Assembly (NCBI GenBank): GCA_028284075.1
Contig: JANQSL010000167.1
Coordinates: 1-64,000, forward strand
DNA: 64,000 nucleotides
Reading direction: 5' to 3'
Origin: Candidatus Sumerlaeia bacterium
Lineage (GTDB): Bacteria; Sumerlaeota; Sumerlaeia; SLMS01; JAHLLQ01
Under the pieces are notes generated by a model. The model saw only the letters and a list, made by a program, of their open reading frames with translations, did no database searches and had not been told where the DNA came from. Below are positions 25,519 through 34,100 of this stretch, one piece after another. The position numbers and the translations under genes were made by a program. How positions within the stretch are numbered: position 1 is the first letter of the stretch; every line of letters begins with the position of its first letter.

Positions 25519-26688
25519 TCAGTTTGCCACAACGCCCGGTTGCCGGTATCTCAGTGTGACCTCAACAATCTCGACCTCCTCGGAATCGCTCGGTCGCGCC
25601 GGAAGGTCGATCGTGAGTTCAAGTTCGGTACCGCTCTTTCGATCCTGTTTTATTCCGTCCACGCTGATCTCTTCAACGACTGCGTCCGGCATCAGTGTTT
25701 CAATCACACGAACTGCTGCCGCCTTGTCCTTGAAGTTCTCGATCTCATAGCGGACTTCCACCACGCGATCGTACAACACGGTTCTTCGGGATGTGTTTCG
25801 ACGCTCGTTTTCACGCCGATCGGACATGATGCGGCGTTTCAGCAAAACATCCTTCACGGTGCCCAGCGTCAGTTCCGCCGTTTCACCGCTGGCCGTTTCC
25901 TCCAGGCCGTCCTCGCCGATAAAGATCGTCGTGCCGTCCGGATCCTCGCTGTAAATACGTGCCTTTCCCTGCCGCAGAAGAAACTCACCCAGCCCTTTTT
26001 CCCGGCTGTTATCGATTTCATAAACCAGGGAGATGATTTCACCATCTTCTCCACGAGTCGAAAAAGGCTGAGGGCGGGTCACGTACACCTTTCGGACGGG
26101 CAGTTCCCGGTTCTCGTAGGAGAGGAATCTCCGCGTCTCACCGGACTCCACGGAACGGAGCCAGTCGTCGCTGCGATGAATGCGAATGGTGGTATCGTCG
26201 AGATCCTCACCGCTGCCGTTGGACATGCGGAAGTACTGCTGAAACACGGCCTCCGTTTCCTCCGGATTCACCGTGAATTCATAGCTGAACCGTCGATCGA
26301 TGCCATAGAGCAGATAGGACACCCGAATACGCTCCGTTCGCGCCTCGGGAGAATGGATCTGCCATGTGAGCGCGTCTTCGTTGGGAGGAAACGCCACATT
26401 GATGACTTTCGTTGCTGTCGTGTCCTCACCGGGATTGCTCAGCAACTGAAGCTGAATCGAGTTTCGGTCAATTGCCACGCCCTGCCACGAGAAGTCGATA
26501 TGGTTCGTGCCCTTCTGAAGAGTGATATCACGCTCTTCAGAGAGCAGACTGTAGGCCGGATGTTCGAGATTTACCCGCATGGCGTCCCGGCCCGGGAGTG
26601 TGACAAGCTTCGTTCTGGCGTGCGCCGTGTTTTGAAGCGAACACGCGGAAACAATCAGTGCCGCGGATAGTATTTGCAGAGTCTTCAT
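25519..26688 (-). CDS. DUF4139-type secreted protein (paralogue 1)
   Basis: This 389-residue protein starts at ATG 26688, which has GGAG 7 bases upstream (the track start is two codons earlier). After a signal peptide it has KLVTLPGRDAMRVNLEHPAYSLLSEERDITLQKGTNHIDFSWQGVAID, a beta-sandwich start seen in DUF4139 proteins, and RIRVSYLLYGIDRRFSYEF. The C-terminal VRYEIENFKDKAAAVRVIE also fits. The N-terminal DUF4140 coiled coil found in many relatives is missing. It lies 74 bases after its paralogue. Function is unknown. Confidence 0.72.
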   Translation of the reverse strand: MKTLQILSAALIVSACSLQNTAHARTKLVTLPGRDAMRVNLEHPAYSLLSEERDITLQKGTNHIDFSWQGVAIDRNSIQLQLLSNPGEDTTATKVINVAFPPNEDALTWQIHSPEARTERIRVSYLLYGIDRRFSYEFTVNPEETEAVFQQYFRMSNGSGEDLDDTTIRIHRSDDWLRSVESGETRRFLSYENRELPVRKVYVTRPQPFSTRGEDGEIISLVYEIDNSREKGLGEFLLRQGKARIYSEDPDGTTIFIGEDGLEETASGETAELTLGTVKDVLLKRRIMSDRRENERRNTSRRTVLYDRVVEVRYEIENFKDKAAAVRVIETLMPDAVVEEISVDGIKQDRKSGTELELTIDLPARPSDSEEVEIVEVTLRYRQPGVVAN

Positions 26689-26768
26689 CTTCATACTCCA
26701 TTCATGCAGTGTCTGCGCTCAAGCCTGTTCAAACAGCGGCTTTGTCCCGGTCGCTGTCGGTAATTCAG

Positions 26769-28133
26769 TCAGTTCACTCGGTTTCGTGTTCCGGTGCGTT
26801 CAACAACTGTAAAAGTAACGACTTTTCTTGAAAGCGGATCGACATCGATTTCCCACTCCGCTGTGGCGCGGTCGACCTTTCTGAAGTGATCCGAGGCATC
26901 ATTGATCGTCCAGTCACCCGTGCCCATGGGGCGTGTGATCTTGATGGGAATCGCTCGGTTCCTGGAGTTTCGAACCTCGATTTCCCAATCGCGCGTGACA
27001 TCATAGCCAACCACGTTGCCACTTGAGTCGAAATCAAACTCAGACCGCGACTCGCTCATGACACGCTGTTCAAGAAGCACCAGCCCGTCCGATCCAAGAT
27101 TCAGTTCCACGTCCTCACCCACGGGGATGTATTTGTGCGTGGTTGATCCCTGAAAGCGCAGACCCTCACGTCCATCGCCACTAAAGGCATACCATGCACC
27201 CTCCGGCAGGGGCGTTTCACCCAGCTCATGGCCTTCATCGTTCTTGAATTTGTAGAACTTGATGACCTGGCTGCCATACTTGTTGGGGTTGTACTCATAG
27301 CTGACATCAACGGGCACCTCTTGAATACGAGGGTTGGGAAGTTGTTTCCCCCAGCCCGACTCGAGATCCTCCGTTCCCTCGATCGTGTAGAGATAATACT
27401 CCGACACGGCCGCCTTCACGATTTCCTTGGCTTCTTCCAGAACGGCCGGGGCCATTGAAGCACCTGCAAAGAGGGAGCCGTCCGCAGACCACATCGCCTC
27501 ATCGCGCATCATGCTCTTTGCCGCCCGCTGACGGAATTCGTTCTGATCAGTGCGATCACCGAGAAGAATGCCTCGTCTTGCAAGTTCCTCGATTGCCTGG
27601 ACAAGATTGATTTCGCCCACAACGAGACGAGTCTGAGCATCCTCAAAATCCTCGCCACTGTTGTTCGACACAGTGAAATTTGGTTCGAGACGAAGCGCGG
27701 TTTCATCATCGTTCGCAAATACCGAGTAGTCCGCCCGCCAGTTCAGTCCTGACGCAAAGTAGGTGATTTCAACCTGAGCTGTTCCTTGCCGGGCGGCCTC
27801 AATATTCCAGACGATCGTGTTTTGCGTGTTGGCGGGATACCTGGCGTCAAGCACCCGGAAATCCGGAGAGTTTTTCACCATTCTGATCTGTAGCGAAGTG
27901 GGGTCGATCAGCGTGTTGGCCCACGAGAACTGGATCTCATTGAGGCCTGTGTTGAAGGTTAGCGAGCGTACCTCCCGTACCAGCGTGAGATCCTCGCTCT
28001 TATAGATTGAAAGCTGCGTCGTGTCGCGTCCGGGAAGTGTCACGAGATCGATCTTTGCTCTCGAAGCGGAGGGTACAAAAAGACCCGCCGCCAGCAGCAC
28101 GCTTCCCAGCGCTTTTGCCGGTCGTCCTCTCAT
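26769..28133 (-). CDS. DUF4139-type secreted protein (paralogue 2)
   Basis: This 454-residue paralogue of the next gene starts with a signal peptide and KIDLVTLPGRDTTQLSIYKSEDLTLVREVRSLTFNTGLNEIQFSWANTLIDPTSLQI. It continues with QVEITYFASGLNWRADYSVF and ends in a DUF4139-like domain (WEIEVRNSRNRAIPIKI). Compared with paralogue 1 it has an extra segment of about 90 residues in the middle (ILLGDRTDQNEF to DLESGWGKQ). ATG 28133 has AGGTGA upstream. A GC-rich hairpin lies between it and the TPR lipoprotein gene. Function is unknown. Confidence 0.75.
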   Translation of the reverse strand: MRGRPAKALGSVLLAAGLFVPSASRAKIDLVTLPGRDTTQLSIYKSEDLTLVREVRSLTFNTGLNEIQFSWANTLIDPTSLQIRMVKNSPDFRVLDARYPANTQNTIVWNIEAARQGTAQVEITYFASGLNWRADYSVFANDDETALRLEPNFTVSNNSGEDFEDAQTRLVVGEINLVQAIEELARRGILLGDRTDQNEFRQRAAKSMMRDEAMWSADGSLFAGASMAPAVLEEAKEIVKAAVSEYYLYTIEGTEDLESGWGKQLPNPRIQEVPVDVSYEYNPNKYGSQVIKFYKFKNDEGHELGETPLPEGAWYAFSGDGREGLRFQGSTTHKYIPVGEDVELNLGSDGLVLLEQRVMSESRSEFDFDSSGNVVGYDVTRDWEIEVRNSRNRAIPIKITRPMGTGDWTINDASDHFRKVDRATAEWEIDVDPLSRKVVTFTVVERTGTRNRVN

Positions 28134-28156
28134 TTGTTTGTCACCTGCTTATGAAT

Positions 28157-28181
28157 TCCCGCGGGGCGCATCGCCCCGCGG
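28157..28181 (-). terminator. GC-rich intercistronic hairpin
   Basis: CCCGCGGGGCG and CGCCCCGCGGG form a perfect 11-bp stem around a 3-base loop, 11 bases after the lipoprotein stop and 23 bases before the DUF4139 paralogue 2 start. There is no U-tract, so it may attenuate, protect or process the transcript rather than end it. Confidence 0.55.
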
Positions 28182-28192
28182 GTGACTGCCCG

Positions 28193-28759
28193 TCAGGTTC
28201 TCGGCCGAATCTGGCGGTAGCGCTGCCGCGCCAGTTCCACCAGGTCGCGAACGTCCGCGGCGGGGGCCGATTCAAACTCATCGATCAGCATTTTGTAGTA
28301 AACCTGCGCCTCTTCCGGTCGCTTCAACTCGTCCAGACTCTTGCCTCGACCGTAGAGCGCAGTCATGCGAACCGTGTCATCTCCGGGCCAGCGCTGAAGC
28401 ACATGATCAAACTGCTCAATCGCTTCCCTGTGATAACCCAGTTCCTGGCGCAGTTCCGCAACCTTGAAGGCGGAAACCGGAGTGAACTTCGTGTCGTCGG
28501 GAAACCGTTCCTCCACGACGACATAGGCGAACACGGTTTTCTCGATTTCCCTGCGCCGCGTTTCCTTGTCGAAGATTCCCTTCGCATCCCGTTCCTGTGC
28601 AGCCGCGAGAGCGAACTGCTCCCTCACGGTGTCCTCATAGGGAATGAGGATATCTTCGCGAGAGACTCTCTTGTTTCCACCGAGACATCCCGCCAGGACG
28701 CAAACGGTCAGGGCGAATGCAAAACCCGTAATCGATATTTGTCGAAGTCTTTGTTTCAT
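28193..28759 (-). CDS. TPR-containing lipoprotein (BamD/YfiO-like)
   Basis: This 188-residue protein has a lipoprotein signal ending VCVLAGCLGG (lipobox LAGC) and, from about residue 75, TPR-like helical pairs: VFAYVVVEERFPDDTKFTPVSAFKVAELRQELGYHREAIEQFDHVLQRWPGDDTV. The pattern matches BamD/YbgF-type envelope scaffolds but it is shorter than BamD (about 240), so equating it with BamD is not justified. It stands between ruvX and the DUF4139 genes on the same strand. Confidence 0.75.
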   Translation of the reverse strand: MKQRLRQISITGFAFALTVCVLAGCLGGNKRVSREDILIPYEDTVREQFALAAAQERDAKGIFDKETRRREIEKTVFAYVVVEERFPDDTKFTPVSAFKVAELRQELGYHREAIEQFDHVLQRWPGDDTVRMTALYGRGKSLDELKRPEEAQVYYKMLIDEFESAPAADVRDLVELARQRYRQIRPRT

Positions 28760-28805
28760 CAGTCCGCTTTTCCTGCTCCGCGTGGTGTGACAACCGTGCC
28801 TCGCG

Positions 28806-29288
28806 TTAATGTTCCCCGTTTCCGTTTTTTTCTCCCGAGCCGTTCCCGTTCCGGTCGTGGTCGAGGAACTCCTGGAGAATCACCGCCGCGGCCACGGAGT
28901 CGACCCGCCCGGCCGTCTCGGACTCTCCGCCCAGTATCTCCTTTGCCTCCGCCGAGGTGTAGCGTTCATCCCAAAAATCGATATTCAATTGCGGCAGGCG
29001 GCGCTGAAGCGAGCGCGCAAAGGCCCGGGTCTTCTCCGCCTGGTCCCCCTCGTTTCCGTTTTCCAGCAAGGGCAGCCCCAGAATAACGGCCCTGACCTCA
29101 TGCTGTCCGATGACCCTCTCCAGTGCATCAAGGGTTGCTCTGCGGCCGTTTCGCTCGATCGAGGGGAGTGTCGCGGCGATCGTTCGCGATTCGGAAACTG
29201 CCAGCCCGATTCTCACGTCTCCGACGTCCAGTGCCAGAATCGACCCGTCCTCCACTGTAAGAGTGGAGGAATCCTTCTGTTTTGCCAT
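28806..29288 (-). CDS. ruvX: RuvX/YqgF family Holliday-junction resolvase-like nuclease
   Basis: The RNase H-fold protein of 160 residues has LALDVGDVRIGLAVS (first Asp), VILGLPLLENGNEG, FWDERYTSAEA and DSVAAAVILQEFLD (last Asp), as in RuvX/YqgF, which acts in 16S rRNA 5'-end maturation and possibly recombination. The family usually reads GLP followed by two or more residues then G; here the insertion is slightly different. ATG 29288 with GGAAAGGAG is chosen over the track start at 29390, which adds 34 non-homologous residues. The C-terminus is rich in Gly and Asn. Confidence 0.93.
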   Translation of the reverse strand: MAKQKDSSTLTVEDGSILALDVGDVRIGLAVSESRTIAATLPSIERNGRRATLDALERVIGQHEVRAVILGLPLLENGNEGDQAEKTRAFARSLQRRLPQLNIDFWDERYTSAEAKEILGGESETAGRVDSVAAAVILQEFLDHDRNGNGSGEKNGNGEH

Positions 29289-29593
29289 CGTCGTCACTCC
29301 TTTCCGGCAAGGAGCATTACCGACTGACTCGTCCGGACTCAAGCCAACCCTTTCCAACTTTTTGCAGCCCGATGAACCTCGGCTGACCAACTCTCGAAAC
29401 GTTATTAAACTAACACCTCAAATTCCGGGATGACGAGCCACTCAAAAGAATTCCTTTGGTCTTGACCGAGATAATGGGTTGCCGAACGCTCTTCGGGACG
29501 TGTTCTGTCCACAGATACACAGGGCGAACCGGAGGAGAATGTCGGTTGAGGGACCGGTCGAAAGCGCACCGTAAACTGCTTGGACAGGTTGGA
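29289..29593. other. Intergenic region between divergent ruvX and prepilin-like genes
   Basis: About 300 bases that should carry promoters in both directions. TTGACC at 29462 and AGATAATGG just after it resemble promoter elements but are not properly spaced. No operator or hairpin is clear. Confidence 0.35.
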
Positions 29594-30298
29594 ATGGCTC
29601 CACACAGGAAGTTGATTTATAACGACTTCCGGGCTTGGCGAGCCGCTCCGGGGGGTGCTTTCACCCTCATCGAACTGCTCGTCGTCGTCGCCATTATCTC
29701 CATTCTTTCGGCGATTGCCGTTCCGAATTTCCTCGAAGCTCAGACGCGAGCCAAGGTTTCCAGAGTAAAAAACGACCAGCGTACCATCGTAACGGCTCTC
29801 GAGACATACAGGGTCGACAGTAACAAGTACCCGCCGCGCACTGCTTCCCCCGTTCTGCCGTCCATCGTTCCTTCGATGGGGTCGGTTGAATTCCGGCCTG
29901 CGGATTTTGCCCGTCTGACAACCCCGATTTCCTATATCACAACATACCCAATCGACATCTTTGAAAACTCGCTTGCGCCTCCCTATAACCTCATCGACTA
30001 CTGGGACTCATTGATATTGTACGACTTGGACCGTGATCCGGGGTTTTTTGGCGCGAACACGGTAAATCCAAGCGTCATGTCCAAGGCAGGTGCATGGGGA
30101 CTGGTATCGGTGGGTCCAGATGGTAGAATGGGACATGCCTCGATTCTTCAGGGCGGGTCTAGTCCTCCACTTCCGGATTTCTTCAATACGGACCCAAGCT
30201 ATCTCGTTGATTACGACCCGACAAACGGGACTGTCAGTGGGGGAAATGTCTACAGGTTCCAGGCTGAGATACCAGCTGAGCAGATTTTCCGATTCTGA
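29594..30298 (+). CDS. Type IV prepilin/pseudopilin-like protein
   Basis: The 234-residue protein starts at ATG 29594. It has a short basic leader, then GGAFTLIELLVVVAIISILSAIAVPNFLEAQTRAKVSRVKNDQRTIVTALETYRVDSNKYPP, a class III prepilin signal with Glu at +5 and a long alpha-1 helix. The residue before the presumed cleavage site is Ala instead of Gly, a tolerated but uncommon variant. The C-terminal domain is hydrophilic and aromatic. In several candidate phyla such pseudopilins are numerous and their roles are unclear. It stands at the head of the secreted-protein cluster, 15 bases before the next gene. Confidence 0.88.
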   Translation: MAPHRKLIYNDFRAWRAAPGGAFTLIELLVVVAIISILSAIAVPNFLEAQTRAKVSRVKNDQRTIVTALETYRVDSNKYPPRTASPVLPSIVPSMGSVEFRPADFARLTTPISYITTYPIDIFENSLAPPYNLIDYWDSLILYDLDRDPGFFGANTVNPSVMSKAGAWGLVSVGPDGRMGHASILQGGSSPPLPDFFNTDPSYLVDYDPTNGTVSGGNVYRFQAEIPAEQIFRF

Positions 30299-30313
30299 GT
30301 TTGATGGTATGAA

Positions 30314-31105
30314 ATGATGATGCGGAGATTGATCGTGAATGGAATCGTTCGAGTAACAGCACTGTCTTTTTTTATTTTAATGGTCCATGCAGCATCTGCT
30401 GCTGTTCTCCCTCTGACAGTTGAGGAGATGAGCGCTGTTTCCGACGATATTGTCCATGGCACTGTCATGGAAAGTGAATCGGACATTTATGGCGGCAAGA
30501 TTATCACCAGACACGAGCTGGCGATTCACGATTCCGCCAAGGGAACCGCCGGCAAGGGGGCCACGATGACCCTCTACACTCTGGGCGGCAAGATTGGACC
30601 ACTTGCCGCGACTGCGCCCGGCATGCCGACGCTCGAAAAGGACGAGGAGGTTGTCCTGTTTCTGGAGACTCCCAACCTTTCAAAACTGAAAGCCAAAGGC
30701 GCAAAGATCGATGAGAAATCGCCCATGAACAACACCCCTCTGATCGTTGGCGGGTTTCAGGGAAAGTTCTCTGTCGTGAAGGGCATCGAAAAACACGACG
30801 CTCCCGGCGGAAAAGCACTCGAGGTTGAACGCGAAATGATCTTTCGCCAGACACCTGGTCGTCCCGCATCACTAAACGGCATGCCGACGGTCGATGAGTT
30901 CATGTCCAGCCTGAAGACTCTCAATAACAAGAGCCTTCCTGTCAAGACCGTGATCAGGGATATCGGTGCGAAGCAAAGTGTCGAGGTTCCCGTGCCTGAC
31001 AAGAAGAACACCGCACTTCGCGCCTTCGACCCCTTCGGAGGTGAATCGGCGACGAAGGGACGAAATCTCAAACTGATTCGCGCACCGAAGAACGAAAACG
31101 AATAA
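30314..31105 (+). CDS. Small secreted protein of the kind found beside matrixin-like genes
   Basis: The 263-residue protein has a signal peptide (VTALSFFILMVHAASA) and then VLPLTVEEMSAVSDDIVHGTVMESESDIYGGKIITRHELAIHDSAKGTAGKGATMTLYTLGGKIG. Proteins with this PLTxEEM...V.G.V...GG.xG pattern, of unknown function, often stand just before secreted matrixin-type metalloproteases. The next gene here is such a protein, though degenerate. The stop-to-start gap is 39 bases, so they are probably co-transcribed. Confidence 0.7.
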   Translation: MMMRRLIVNGIVRVTALSFFILMVHAASAAVLPLTVEEMSAVSDDIVHGTVMESESDIYGGKIITRHELAIHDSAKGTAGKGATMTLYTLGGKIGPLAATAPGMPTLEKDEEVVLFLETPNLSKLKAKGAKIDEKSPMNNTPLIVGGFQGKFSVVKGIEKHDAPGGKALEVEREMIFRQTPGRPASLNGMPTVDEFMSSLKTLNNKSLPVKTVIRDIGAKQSVEVPVPDKKNTALRAFDPFGGESATKGRNLKLIRAPKNENE

Positions 31106-31144
31106 CGATTCGACTCCGCAGAAAGGCCCTCAGGAAAGCCGCTC

Positions 31145-34100
31145 ATGAGTCACTTTCGCAAGCTTGCAGGCGCATTGACACTTGCCGCGGGAATTCCCGC
31201 GGCGACCGCATATGCCGGTTCCATTCAGCACATCAATGTCATCGATTTCAACAATCCCTCTGACGGAACGGACGACACGATTGTCACGAAGCCGTTGCGT
31301 TGGGACGAGACGGATTTTTCCAGCGGCGTTGATGTGCATCTCTACCGCTCCATTCCCGGTGGCGGATTCGACTCCGTTTTGCCGGGCATTCTTGCTCCCC
31401 TCGCCCACGACCTTCAGCAGGGGTTGAGCGTTGACGACGAGATTTTCAATGGTTTGCGACGCGCCATTGAGCAGTGGAACAGCTCTGACCTGTCAGAATT
31501 CGAGTTCTCCGAGAACCCGCTTTATTCCGATCAGGCCATCATCTTCGACCCGATTCAATTCCCATCCGGTGTTCTCGAGCCGAACGCCCAGCTTGATCGC
31601 TACAACGTTATCACGTTTCAGGATCTTGCGTTTTCAATTTTACCCACCGGTGTTCTTTACGAACCGATTATTTTCTACTTCGATCAGGACTTCGATCCCG
31701 ACGAATTTGTTGAAAACTTCCCCGATGGAAACGATGCGCTGGTCGGTCGTATCGAGGTGGATGACACGCTTTCCGACGGCACTACGATCGTTCCCGCGGA
31801 TGTGTTGGTCATTCGAGCGCGCGACAAGGACCTTGAGTTTCTCCTGCCGCGCCAGGAGTGGAAGGCCGGCACCATCATCGATGCCGATATTATCATGAAC
31901 ACGGTGCCGAACACGCAGGGTTGGTACGTGCTCCCCGAGAACGAAGGCGATCTTGGACTTCTCGATCCCCCGTTTCAGAAACAGGATATCATCGGAGCCG
32001 AAGACATTCAGGCGGCAATGACGCGAGCGCTCGGAGAAATGGCCGGTCTTGGCGGTTCGCATCTTTATCTTTCATCAATGTCGCCATTCTATGCCGGCGA
32101 TCTCCAGGGTGCCCTCCCGGACAATCCAAACCCGGATCAGGTGGCGGCGAACTATCTCACTGATCCCTATGCATTTCGCGATATCAGCCTCGACGACGAG
32201 CTGACCCTCAGCAGGAACTACCCCAACAGCAGTTACGATTCCGCGGCAGGGTTTGGTGGAAGTCTTATCGACGGACGTTCCAACGACCTTGTTGTCAGCC
32301 CTGATTTTCCCGCTCCGGGAAACCAGATCATCTACTTCGGTCATCCGATCAGTCCTGACAGTCCCATCAATCTCGATACGGTGTCACTCGACAACCCTCG
32401 TGCTCAATGGCTGGGGCTGCAGGACGAAGTGGCCGGCCAGATTCAAATCGTGGCTCACACGGTAACCGGCGAGCGGCAGCGAACAGCCGCGGGTCCGAAT
32501 TCCGACGCCTTCAATCTGCTCCCGAACGGTCGCTACGAGTTACGAGGTCTTCCCGCACGTGCTGACTGGTATATATTCACCGCGCCCTCCGAGTTTGGAT
32601 GGGACGCTCCGTCTCTCGCGAGCCTTGGGAGCGATGCCGCCGACTACCCTCCCGAGTTTTTTGGAGGAGTTCTGGACCCGTTCGACCGCGGCTTCGGTCA
32701 GCAGCCCGCGGATGACTTTGATGATCAGAACCTGCTGACCATCCGAAACGAATGGGCGATCGTTCGGTTTGCAAACCGTTCCGTGGACCTTAACGCCGAC
32801 GGTGTGATTGACGCATCGGAAGGCAGTACGAACGGAATCTTCGATGCTGAAGTCGCAGCCGGTCCTGTCTACATTGGCTCGGGTTTCACCGGAGAGGCCG
32901 TGAGCGTTGCCCGAATCGTGGTCGAGGCAACCGGCCAGATTTTTGACATTTCGAACCTCGGCTTTGGATTTGGCGGTGTGGCTCCCACGATCTCGGCCGA
33001 CGACAATATCGATACAACACAGCTTGAATGGGTACTGACAGATTCCGTCGGACAGGAATTCGGCATCCTGACTCAGCAGGTGCGCCTTCGTGAGTATTCT
33101 GATTTCCTTTCCGATGACGAGAAGCGCGGTTACGAACTGACATGGACCTTTGAAAACACTTCCGGAGTTGATCTGCGCTTCGGAATGGCTCATATGTACG
33201 ACGCAAACACCGGTATTCCAGGAAATGTGATTCTTTCCAATCCCCGTTTGTTTGTTAACGGAGAAGCTCAGCAGGTCAGTACTGGATTTGGACTTCCCGG
33301 TGAGGATCCGGTTCCCGTTTCCGTTGACTGGTTCGATGACCCGGCCGCGCCCGCTCTCAAGTTTTCGACTCTTGCAAACCTTCCCTCCGAAGGTCTTACC
33401 CCTCCTGATCGCGTTCTGACGGTTGCCAATGAGACCGTGATCGAAGATCCGGTGGATCGTGTATGGAATCTTCCTCCGGGGGCGGTCATCTTCTTCCCCT
33501 CAGGAGATGCGCAGGGCGACACGGGTGTCGTTATGCGATGGAACCCGCGGCCAGTGTCACCAGGCACAAACGTCAATATTGTGACGGGTGGAGCATATGA
33601 AAGCAACCCGCAGGCTGCAGATCCCGTCGTGGCCGCGCTACGACCCCTGGAGAACGGAATTGCTCAGACGGAGCTTCAGGAGCGATTTGCTGACGAGGCG
33701 GACCTTGGTGTCGCCCTTTCCACACTTGGCGGTGCTTATCTTGACCCTCTGGATATCATTACCAACCGCGGAACTCTTCTTCAGAATCTGATTGAAGATG
33801 CTGATCTTGATGGAATTCCCGACCTGACCGACAATTGCCAGTTCATTCCGAACCCTGATCAGGCGGACTCCGACGGCAACGGGATAGGCGATGCCTGCGA
33901 GGGGGACTTCGATGGCGATGGTATTCCCGATGCTGAAGACAACTGTCCCAATACACCGAACTTCGATCAGCTCGACCTTGATGAGGACGGTGTTGGTGAC
34001 GCCTGCGATCCTGATATTGATAACGACGGTGTGCCGAACGCCGATGACAACTGCCCCTTCGTTGTGAACCCCGCACAGGAGGACATCGATCAGGACGGTG

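Noticed and set aside
28007-29086. Plus-strand ORF of 359 codons.
   Set aside because: It lies antisense to the TPR lipoprotein and ruvX, both supported by motifs and ribosome sites.
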